Source: DAOTVD01 sp034437075 | GTDB lineage: Bacteria; Chloroflexota; Anaerolineae; Aggregatilineales; J027 | DNA length: 9,766 nucleotides | Direction of reading: 5' to 3' | Assembly: GCA_034437075.1 (NCBI GenBank) | Contig: DAOTVD010000352.1 | Span: forward strand, 1 to 9,766 | Part shown: positions 1-5,461 of the stretch, one piece after another | How positions within the stretch are numbered: position 1 is the first letter of the stretch | Layout: every line of letters starts with the position of its first letter | Position numbers and translations under genes: made by a program | The notes under the pieces: model-generated | What the model was told of the DNA's origin: nothing | Database searches by the model: none | Seen by the model: the letters and a program-made list of their open reading frames with translations, nothing else

Positions 1-498
1 GCGGATAGCGCGACGCTTGATCTGGACGGCGTCGGCCAACTGAGCGCAGAAGACCAAGAGCAAGCCGAAGCCGTCGAAGAAGATGCGCTGGATAAGCTGC
101 TGGTGCGCATGCGCAACACTTTGGGCGATGCGGTCGAGTCCGTGCGCGTCAGCAAGGTGATGACCGCCGCCAGCCCGGTGCGTTTGGTCGCGCCCGAAGG
201 CGCCATCGACCGCCACACCCAGCGCGTTTACCAGATGCTCGAACGCGATTTCGAAGTGCCGACGCGCATTCTGGAAATCAACCCGCGTCATCCTATCGTG
301 CGCAACCTGGCCGCCCGCCTAGAACGCGGCCTCGCGGACGATGCCATGATCGACGATAGCATTTCGCTGCTGTATAACAACGCCCTGCTGGCGGATGGCA
401 TCCACCCCAACCCCGCCGAGATGGCGCTGCAAATCCAGCAGATGATGTCCTTGGCCACGCGCCTGCAAGACGACGCCACGAGCGGCGCGGACGACTAG
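1..498 (+). CDS. htpG: Molecular chaperone HtpG (Hsp90), C-terminal part
   Basis: This frame is open from base 1, so the gene starts upstream of the window; 165 codons and the TAG stop are visible. The family is a cytosolic ATP-dependent homodimeric chaperone. The visible part corresponds to the end of the middle domain linker and the C-terminal dimerisation domain. Recognisable family features are the segment LGDAVESVRVSKVMT (like the 'LGERVKDVRLTHRLT' region of E. coli HtpG), ILEINPRHPIVRNLA (family 'ELNPDHPLVK'), and the terminal helix SLLYNNALLADG with a following NPAEMA stretch (family 'LLLDQALLAEG'). The ATPase domain lies outside the window and cannot be judged. Downstream are a repeat element and a terminator-like palindrome, so it is probably the last gene of its transcript. 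Identification is firm from the C-terminal motifs; only the extent is incomplete. Confidence 0.93.
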   Translation, partial: ADSATLDLDGVGQLSAEDQEQAEAVEEDALDKLLVRMRNTLGDAVESVRVSKVMTAASPVRLVAPEGAIDRHTQRVYQMLERDFEVPTRILEINPRHPIVRNLAARLERGLADDAMIDDSISLLYNNALLADGIHPNPAEMALQIQQMMSLATRLQDDATSGADD

Positions 499-523
499 TT
501 AACCTTTAACACTCCCCCTCGAA

Positions 524-620
524 TTCACCCCCCGCTAGCTCCCCCCGAATTCGGGGGGAGGACTTACTCTCGCGCATAGTAGCCCCTTCCTGAATTCGGG
601 AAGGGGTTGGGGAGGGGTAA
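524..620 (+). repeat. Double-hairpin GAATTC repeat, copy A
   Basis: A ~97-bp element shares about 85-88% identity (aligned by eye) with the reverse complement of 5306-5403. It contains two hairpins, each centred on GAATTC: 539-560 is a perfect 22-bp palindrome with C/G-rich arms, and 581-608 is an 11-bp stem that includes two G-T wobbles. They are joined by a conserved linker (561-580) containing CTTACT and GCGCATA. The right end reads GGGGTAA and the left end TTCACCCC, so the outer ends are also loosely complementary. A further lone GAATTC at 521-526, set in CCCCTC..ACCC, may be a trace of another arm. The element lies 25 bp after the htpG stop. It encodes no protein and looks like a small dispersed, non-autonomous REP/MITE-type repeat; this class assignment is inference. 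Confidence 0.8.
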
Positions 621-694
621 AAAAGGGTAACGTTTGCCCATTTCGCAGCAATGCGCGAACAAATACTGATGGAGAACGCAAAACAAATCCGTAT

Positions 695-722
695 AAAACC
701 GAGGGCTTAAGCCCTCGGTTTT
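695..722. terminator. Perfect 28-bp palindrome, bidirectional terminator
   Basis: A flawless inverted repeat is centred between 708 and 709: AAAACC-GAGGGCTT on the left and its exact complement on the right, ending GGTTTT. In RNA this gives a stable G/C-rich stem with A residues before and a short U run after, on either strand. That is the shape of an intrinsic terminator. It lies 197 bp after the htpG stop and is the most likely end for htpG transcripts. Ten-base flanking segments at 679-688 (CAAAACAAAT) and 741-750 (GTTTGTTTTG) are also nearly complementary and could extend the fold. Confidence 0.75.
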
Positions 723-758
723 GGCAGAAAAAACATTTGTGTTTGTTTTGAACTGTCC

Positions 759-781
759 ATGAGGCAATCGCCCTGCCTCAT
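759..781. other. Small stem-loop downstream of the terminator
   Basis: ATGAGGCA (759-766) and TGCCTCAT (774-781) form an 8-bp perfect stem with a 7-base loop. No U tract follows, so it is not a typical terminator. It lies about 80 bp before the TPR gene start and could be a 5' or 3' end element. The remainder of the 499-864 gap shows no convincing ORF. A weak -10-like TATACA is seen at 835-840, with a leader of about 20 nt before the ATG at 865. Confidence 0.35.
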
Positions 782-864
782 CCCCTGCCGGGCTTGGTCT
801 AGCGCGCCGCTTCTGATAAGCTCATCAGTAACCATATACAGCAAAAAAGATAAGTGACCCCCCT

Positions 865-1644
865 ATGACTGACGACGTACAAACCCTGTTCGACCAAGCC
901 ATGGCCAAACAAGACCGGGATGACCTGGACGGCGCTATCGCGGACTATACCACCGTGCTAGAGCACGACCCCAACTATGTGCCCGCCTATTTCAACCGGG
1001 CGATGGCGTTTGTCTCGCGCCACGAGATGGACAAAGCCCTCGCCGATTACGATACCGTGATCCAGCTTCAGCCAGACTACGCGCCCGCGTATTTCAACCG
1101 GGGCAATACGCGCCAGTTCAGCGGCGACGACCAAGGCGCGATTGACGACTACACCCAGGCTATTTTGCACGATCCGCAATACGCCGAAGCCTATAATAAT
1201 CGTGGGGTGGTGCGCGAAAACACCAACGACATCGACGGCGCTCTGCAAGATTATAGCGATGCCATCGCCCTGAATCCGGATTTTTTGGGCGCGCATTTCA
1301 ACCGCGCCTTGGTGCGCGATAATACGGGCGATTTAGAAGGCGCCATCGAAGACTATAGCGCCGTCATCCGTCTGGAATCACGTCATTTGAATGCGTATCT
1401 GAACCGGGGTGTGGCCTATGCCATGCTAGAACGCGACGAGGACGCCTTGCGCGATTTTAATATGGCCGTGCAGCTAGACCCCCACGACGCCGAAGCCTAT
1501 AACAATCGGGGGAATATTCTGGCGAAGTTGCGCCGCCTGGATGAAGCCATCGAAAACTACGATAAAGCGCTCGAAATCGACCCGCATCACGCGCTTGCCA
1601 AGGACAATCGCGAACGGGCGCGCAAACAGCGCCGCCGCTCATAG
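865..1644 (+). CDS. Seven-repeat TPR protein
   Basis: The 259-residue protein is almost entirely tetratricopeptide repeats: seven consecutive 34-residue units (about residues 4-37, 38-71, 72-105, 106-139, 140-173, 174-207, 208-241), followed by a basic tail ending KQRRRS. Repeats keep the TPR pattern AYxNRG at helix A and GAIxDYxxAIxLxP at helix B; the AYFNRG/AYNNRG variant is the common bacterial 'NRG' type. There is no signal peptide or membrane segment, so it is probably a cytosolic protein-protein interaction scaffold whose partner is not visible here. The ATG at 865 begins just before the first repeat. No strong Shine-Dalgarno is present (only AAGATAAG about 10 nt upstream). Its stop overlaps the stop of the convergent gene by 6 bp. 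The fold is certain, the function unknown. Confidence 0.9.
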   Translation: MTDDVQTLFDQAMAKQDRDDLDGAIADYTTVLEHDPNYVPAYFNRAMAFVSRHEMDKALADYDTVIQLQPDYAPAYFNRGNTRQFSGDDQGAIDDYTQAILHDPQYAEAYNNRGVVRENTNDIDGALQDYSDAIALNPDFLGAHFNRALVRDNTGDLEGAIEDYSAVIRLESRHLNAYLNRGVAYAMLERDEDALRDFNMAVQLDPHDAEAYNNRGNILAKLRRLDEAIENYDKALEIDPHHALAKDNRERARKQRRRS

Positions 1645-2034
1645 CCCGGCTTGCGCGGCGTTGATGTATTGGTGAAGATAGCGCAGGCCGTCGTTATAGG
1701 TTTCGAATGTGCGCATCTGTGGCCCGTAGGGCAAGCCAGCGATCATCTCGCCCAACATGCCGATGAGAAAATGATCCATGCCGATTACGGCTACGGCATC
1801 AATCTCGCGGAAGACGGCGGTCGCGGGGTGTTGGGCCAGGCTGAGCAAGCCGACGGGCAATTCACGATTGGGCATGATAATCACCAGCAGGCAAAAAGGG
1901 TGGGCTGGGTGCGTGGCATGTAAGGCACCCACGGCTTGCCAACCGTCGGTGATGTCATCCAGCCGGAACGCGCCTTGTAGGGTCATTTGGGCAATATGCG
2001 GTTCTTCGAGCCAGCTAGCCGTTACGAGCGTCAT
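1639..2034 (-). CDS. Small uncharacterised protein (STAS/SpoIIAA-like fold possible)
   Basis: The 131-residue protein is not recognised with certainty. I chose the ATG at 2034 rather than the upstream in-frame TTG at 2067, because a perfect TATAAT lies between them and the TTG overlaps the previous stop. The protein is soluble and mixed alpha/beta: an early segment TLQGAFRLDDITDGW, a hydrophobic strand FCLLVIIMPN, then REIDAVAVIGMDHFLIGML, and an end RTFETYNDGLRYLHQ. The alternation of strand and helix with a final 'TFETYNDGLRYL' helix recalls small STAS/SEC14-like proteins, whose C-terminal helix often follows a 'FxTxxEAxxWL' pattern; this is a guess on fold only. It follows the dehydratase gene by 29 bp on the same strand, so it can be read from the same transcript or from its own promoter. 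Confidence 0.7.
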   Translation of the reverse strand: MTLVTASWLEEPHIAQMTLQGAFRLDDITDGWQAVGALHATHPAHPFCLLVIIMPNRELPVGLLSLAQHPATAVFREIDAVAVIGMDHFLIGMLGEMIAGLPYGPQMRTFETYNDGLRYLHQYINAAQAGL

Positions 2035-2069
2035 AACTTGATTATACCCCCAAAATCTCTGCCTCAACC
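2035..2069 (-). promoter_or_regulatory. Promoter with -10 TATAAT set for a leaderless start
   Basis: On the minus strand a perfect TATAAT (2046-2041) sits six bases before the ATG at 2034. A transcript starting the usual ~7 bases after the -10 would begin at or next to the ATG and carry no Shine-Dalgarno. A TTGAGG box lies 15 bp upstream of the -10, partly inside the end of the dehydratase gene. This would give the small protein independent expression. Confidence 0.5.
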
Positions 2070-3017
2070 CAAGCCCAGGATGTGCCCGAAGGTTTGCGCG
2101 TCTATATTTCCGCCAGAGATGATAACCCCCACCCGCGCGCCCGGTTGCACGGTGCCGCCCAGCAGCGCGGCCAGCCCCAACGCGCCGGAGGGCTCCACCA
2201 CCAACTTCATGCGATAGAAAAAGAAGCGTACGGCGTCATAAATCGCGTCTTCGCTGACGGTTTGCATGTCGTCTACATATTGCAGCACCAGCGGAAAGGT
2301 CAGCGTGCCCAGGGAGGGTGTGCGCGTGCCATCCGCGATGGTCGGCGGATTATGCACGGTGACGAGTTGCCCGGTGCGGAATGATTGCGTTGCATCGTCG
2401 GCGAGTTCGGGCTCGATGCCTATCACGCGGCAATCCGGCGCAGCACCGCTGGCGGCCAACGCGCAGCCACTCAGCAGCCCGCCGCCGCCGCAGGGCACGA
2501 GCAAGGCCTCCAGGCCCGGCACTTCTTCAAAAAGCTCCAGTGCGGCGGTGCCTTGCCCAGCGATAATCAGCGGATGGTCGTAGGGCGGGATGACCGTGGC
2601 GCCCGTGTCGGCGGCCATTTCCCCGGCCAGGGCTTCGCGCGTGGTTTCGTCCGGCGCGTATTCGACCACGCGCGCGCCGTAGCCTTCCGTCGCGCGGCGC
2701 TTGGAGGCCGGGGCGTTATCCGGCATGATGATTGTGGCGTCGATACCGAATATTTGCGCTACCAGCGCGACGGCCTGCGCGTGATTGCCCGAAGAAAAGG
2801 TGAGCACCCCCCGCGCGCGTTCGGCATCATCCAGGGCGCTGATGGCGTTATACGCGCCCCGGAACTTGAACGCGCCGACACGCTGGAAGTTCTCGCATTT
2901 GAAAAAAATCTCGGCGCCTAGCCACTCATCCAATGTGCGACTGGTCAGAACGGGGGTCGGGTTGGCCTGCCCGGCCAGGCGTGCCGCCGCAGCGGCCACA
3001 TCATCATAGGCGACCAT
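2064..3017 (-). CDS. PLP-dependent threonine/serine dehydratase-family enzyme
   Basis: The 317-residue fold-type II PLP enzyme belongs to the threonine dehydratase/serine racemase group. The Schiff-base lysine is K51 in the diagnostic GAFKFRGA; the substrate loop SSGNHAQ is at 75-81; the phosphate-binding glycine loop CGGGG is at 176-180; the pyridine-nitrogen site SGGN is at 301-304. The serine-racemase-type divalent metal site appears conserved in GIEPELADD (E202, A206, D208). No C-terminal ACT regulatory domain is present, so it is the short catabolic type, not biosynthetic IlvA. Expected chemistry is deamination of L-threonine/L-serine to 2-oxo acids plus ammonia; serine racemase or threo-3-hydroxyaspartate ammonia-lyase activity is equally possible. 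It starts 16 bp after the membrane protein stop, with its own GAGG ribosome site. Confidence 0.9.
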   Translation of the reverse strand: MVAYDDVAAAAARLAGQANPTPVLTSRTLDEWLGAEIFFKCENFQRVGAFKFRGAYNAISALDDAERARGVLTFSSGNHAQAVALVAQIFGIDATIIMPDNAPASKRRATEGYGARVVEYAPDETTREALAGEMAADTGATVIPPYDHPLIIAGQGTAALELFEEVPGLEALLVPCGGGGLLSGCALAASGAAPDCRVIGIEPELADDATQSFRTGQLVTVHNPPTIADGTRTPSLGTLTFPLVLQYVDDMQTVSEDAIYDAVRFFFYRMKLVVEPSGALGLAALLGGTVQPGARVGVIISGGNIDAQTFGHILGLG

Positions 3018-3021
3018 AAAA

Positions 3022-3028
3022 CCTCATC
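3022..3028 (-). promoter_or_regulatory. Ribosome binding site of the dehydratase gene
   Basis: GATGAGG on the minus strand ends four bases before the ATG at 3017. The spacing is a little tight, but this is the only good SD here, and it supports that start inside a 16-bp intergenic gap. Confidence 0.6.
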
Positions 3029-3033
3029 AACTC

Positions 3034-5025
3034 TCATCCGGTTGGTCGGGTGGCTTCGATGCGTATATCATACACGCATGCGGTGACATCCAGATTACCG
3101 GGGATGGGGTCTAGGCGCAAGAATATGATTTCGCCGCGCCAGCCGGGCGCGTTCCTTAAGTCCAGCGTATAGGTATGGCGTCCTTCGCGCAGGTCGAAGC
3201 GCCGCGAACGTTCCTCGGATAGATCATCCTGGGCGGCGTTGCGCCAAAAAAGCTGGCCGTAAGCCCCCTCGGCGGGCGCGCGCAAGGCCATGTCGATCAC
3301 CACGCGCGGATACTCCGCCGCCGAAAGCGCCAGCGCCGGGCTATTCAGCCAGGGATCACCGCCCCCGGTGAGGCACCAGCCGCCATCCTCAAAGCGCGTC
3401 GCTTGTGCGCCAAAGGCTAGCCAGCCGTGCAAATGCGTCTCGAAGTCCCAGGCGTGTTGGTCTGGCGCGCTGCGAGCGCCCAGGCTGTAAAAGGCCGTAT
3501 GACCGTTATAGTGCACGCTGTCCACCAGCGGAAACGTCGCTTCGATATAGCCAATATCCGCCGCCGTCAGCCCAAAGGGGTTGCGCTGGCTATTCTGCGG
3601 CTCGGCCAGGATGAACTGGTCGATGTACACGATCTGGCCGCGTTGGTGCGCGCGGCGCAGGGTGTCAATCAGCGCATTGGCGGGTTGCCCGCCGAAATGC
3701 AATTCGCGCATGCTGATGACCAATACGCTGGGGTGGTGCGCGTAGAACGGCAGATATAAATCCAGGATATTCCCGCGCGTGACGACCAAATCGGTGTTGG
3801 CTAAGTGGGGTTGCAGGGCGCGCGTCACAAGTTGGTAATAGTCGTTATCGGCATCGGCGGCGGCCTGGATGGGGCGATAATGCGCGTTAAAGAGCAGCGC
3901 GGCCAAGATCACAGCGGTGCCACCGATCACCGTCGGGCGCGCCCTGTGCCAGCGCGCGATGCCATCCGCCAGGCCCCCGCGCAGGGCTGCAAACCAGAAC
4001 AGCCCCCACAAGGGCAAGAGCGCAATCCAAAATTCGATATTCCATGGCTCCCACCACCAGAAGAAGCCGCCATACAACACCAGCCAGACCCCCGCGAACG
4101 CCAACCAGGGCCGCCCCTGCTCCCTGAGCAAAACTGGCGTCCCCAGGGCCGCGCCGACGAGCGTCAGCGCATAAAACAGGATCGCCAGCGCGGGCGCGTG
4201 CGGGCTGACGGTATCCAGCAGACCTTCGCGCAGGGCGCTTAGATGCGCCAGGCCCAAAAAGCCGCCCCAATTGCCCGTTTCTTGGCCTTGCTGGGCGTAG
4301 TCGGTCAACCAATTGTAATAGGCTTCCGCGTTCGCGAAATTACCTTGCAGGCCCACCAGCGCATAGGGGATGATGACCAGCACGGCCAACGTAGCTAGAA
4401 AGCGCGGCCAATAGCGCCGCAAGCGGGGGTCTGCCAGCATAAACAGGCTGACCGGCGCGGCGAACATGGCGTTGGTCTGGTGGAACATCACCGCCCCGGC
4501 GACTGCCGCGCCTAGGGCCAACGCCCCGCTGGGGCGCGGGTCGTCATGCAACCGGGCCAGCAGCCACAAACTCAGGCAAATGAACAACGCTGCCAGGGTA
4601 TAGACCTCTACTTCGGCGGCATACACCCAATAGGCGTAAGCCGTGCCCATCAGCAAGGCGACCCCCAGCGCGGGCCAGGTATGGCCGCTGAAGCGCGCGC
4701 CAAAGCGCCACAGCGCGACCACGCCCAACGCGCCCGCCACGGCGTTCATAAACTGTATCGGGACATCCGCGCGGCCATGGTAGCCGAAGGCTTTGGCCAC
4801 ATCCGCCGCCATGCGCCCCACCGGGCCATAGAGCAAATGATGCGGGTGATAGAGTTGAATAAAGGGTTTGTTTTCGACGTCTTGCGTATACGAAAGCGCG
4901 TCGAACGTGTGAACTTCGGTGCGGGTGAACGTATAAACCCCGACCAGGAACACGAACACCAACACCCCGGCCAGTAGTTCCAGGTATGATGATTGGAGAA
5001 TGTAACGATACTTGCTGAACATCAT
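3034..5025 (-). CDS. Polytopic GT-C-like membrane protein with C-terminal beta-sandwich-like domain
   Basis: The protein has 663 residues. The first hydrophobic segment (about 17-33) is followed by a loop with an acidic residue and histidines, FDALSY (D42) and HPHHLLY (60-66). Then come many more membrane segments up to about residue 390. This is the architecture of GT-C glycosyltransferases (PMT/ArnT group) and of DUF2723-like proteins; the stretch YWVYAAEVEVYTLAALF resembles the 'AEVYTLNALF' signature of the latter. Such enzymes transfer sugar from a polyprenyl-phosphate donor on the outer face of the membrane. From about 524 to 655 there is a soluble segment rich in predicted strands (starts HAWDFETHLHGW, ends VYDIRIEA), resembling a carbohydrate-binding jelly roll. 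ATG at 5025 or the adjacent one at 5022 can start translation. It is the first gene of a leftward cluster. Membrane nature is certain, transferase role probable, acceptor unknown. Confidence 0.75.
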   Translation of the reverse strand: MMFSKYRYILQSSYLELLAGVLVFVFLVGVYTFTRTEVHTFDALSYTQDVENKPFIQLYHPHHLLYGPVGRMAADVAKAFGYHGRADVPIQFMNAVAGALGVVALWRFGARFSGHTWPALGVALLMGTAYAYWVYAAEVEVYTLAALFICLSLWLLARLHDDPRPSGALALGAAVAGAVMFHQTNAMFAAPVSLFMLADPRLRRYWPRFLATLAVLVIIPYALVGLQGNFANAEAYYNWLTDYAQQGQETGNWGGFLGLAHLSALREGLLDTVSPHAPALAILFYALTLVGAALGTPVLLREQGRPWLAFAGVWLVLYGGFFWWWEPWNIEFWIALLPLWGLFWFAALRGGLADGIARWHRARPTVIGGTAVILAALLFNAHYRPIQAAADADNDYYQLVTRALQPHLANTDLVVTRGNILDLYLPFYAHHPSVLVISMRELHFGGQPANALIDTLRRAHQRGQIVYIDQFILAEPQNSQRNPFGLTAADIGYIEATFPLVDSVHYNGHTAFYSLGARSAPDQHAWDFETHLHGWLAFGAQATRFEDGGWCLTGGGDPWLNSPALALSAAEYPRVVIDMALRAPAEGAYGQLFWRNAAQDDLSEERSRRFDLREGRHTYTLDLRNAPGWRGEIIFLRLDPIPGNLDVTACVYDIRIEATRPTG

Positions 5026-5034
5026 AGTACGTGG

Positions 5035-5063
5035 AGTATAAGACGATGCTCACGGGCTGGCTA
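5035..5063 (-). promoter_or_regulatory. Leftward promoter of the membrane protein cluster
   Basis: TAGCCA (5063-5058), a 17-bp spacer and TATACT (5040-5035) form a sigma-70-like promoter on the minus strand. The -10 is only nine bases before the ATG at 5025, so the leader would be about 0-3 nt. It stands back-to-back with the rightward promoter at 5078-5106. Confidence 0.5.
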
Positions 5064-5077
5064 TGGCTATTGCCGTT

Positions 5078-5106
5078 TTCTCATCGAATCATCACCGGGG
5101 TATAAT
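5078..5106 (+). promoter_or_regulatory. Rightward promoter of the GNAT remnant
   Basis: TTCTCA (5078-5083), a 17-bp spacer and a perfect TATAAT (5101-5106) form a good promoter. A GAGG ribosome site at 5114-5117 precedes the ATG at 5126 by 8 bases. Expression signals thus remain although the gene behind them is cut short. Confidence 0.55.
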
Positions 5107-5125
5107 ATAAGCCGAGGTACCTACT

Positions 5126-5287
5126 ATGACAATTCTAATACGCCCTGCCACGATGCAGGATTTAGACGTGTTAACGCGCCTCTTTCGGGCGGTCGCTGCG
5201 GATGGCGAGGCCTTTATGCATCGCCCGGCGGATGTGACGCCAGACGGCATTACCCACACCTGGCTAACGCATCCGACGCGCAGTTAG
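5126..5287 (+). pseudogene. Truncated N-terminus of a GNAT acetyltransferase
   Basis: A 53-codon reading frame begins MTILIRPATMQDLDVL and continues LFRAVAADGEAFMHRP. This is the classic first strand and first helix of a GNAT N-acetyltransferase ('IRPAT..D...L..L'). Full-length members are usually 150-180 residues, so the acetyl-CoA-binding motif A (R/Q-x-x-G-x-G/A) and the catalytic half are absent. The frame ends in TAG 18 bp before repeat copy B, and no GNAT continuation is seen in the other forward frames or beyond the repeat. Intact promoter and ribosome site signals precede it. The best reading is a gene remnant left by deletion or rearrangement at the repeat; an intact small protein that only resembles a GNAT start is possible. 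What it acetylated cannot be told. Confidence 0.6.
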
Positions 5288-5305
5288 GCTTTTCCAGAAA
5301 AATAA

Positions 5306-5403
5306 TTACCCCTCCCCATCCCCCTCCCCGAATTCAGGGAGGGGCTATTATGCGCACGAGTAAGTTCTCCCCCTGAATTCGGGGAGAGCTAGAGGGGGGT
5401 AAA
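5306..5403 (-). repeat. Double-hairpin GAATTC repeat, copy B (inverted)
   Basis: The reverse complement of this segment aligns along its whole length with 524-620, with about eleven mismatches and a one-base gap by eye. GAATTC centres lie at 5330-5335 and 5375-5380, each inside C-rich/G-rich arms. The linker between them carries the same TGCGCA and AGTAAG core. Ends read TTACCCC and GGGGTAAA, complementary to each other, as in a tiny inverted-repeat element. Hairpin arms are less perfect than in copy A. The copy lies between the truncated GNAT frame and the stop of the propeller gene at 5462, and fills most of the 174-bp space there; the rest (5404-5461) is plain A/T-richer sequence without visible signals. 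Confidence 0.8.
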
Positions 5404-5461
5404 ATCAAGACGGTATCCTTTTCGACAAAAGCAAGCGGCATAGTTAAATACTTGGAAAAGC

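Noticed and set aside
524..620. CRISPR-like or attachment-site interpretation of the repeats
   Set aside because: There are only two copies, far apart and inverted, with no spacers, cas genes or integrase in view.
564..767. 67-codon minus-strand ORF across the repeat and terminator
   Set aside because: It runs through the palindromic terminator and the GC hairpins, has no ribosome site or familiar motif, and its composition follows the repeats.
786..830. tRNA-like stretch (GGTCTAG and TTCTGAT, like a Gln anticodon loop)
   Set aside because: No acceptor stem, no anticodon stem pairing and no T-arm GGTTCGAAT downstream; a chance resemblance.
2385..2921. 178-codon plus-strand ORF opposite the dehydratase gene
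   Set aside because: It is antisense to a gene with all catalytic motifs of its family; long opposite-strand frames are expected in GC-rich DNA.
4993..5376. 127-codon plus-strand ORF over the divergent promoters and GNAT remnant
   Set aside because: It starts inside the membrane protein gene on the other strand, crosses both promoters and ends in the repeat; the GNAT frame is a different one with proper signals.
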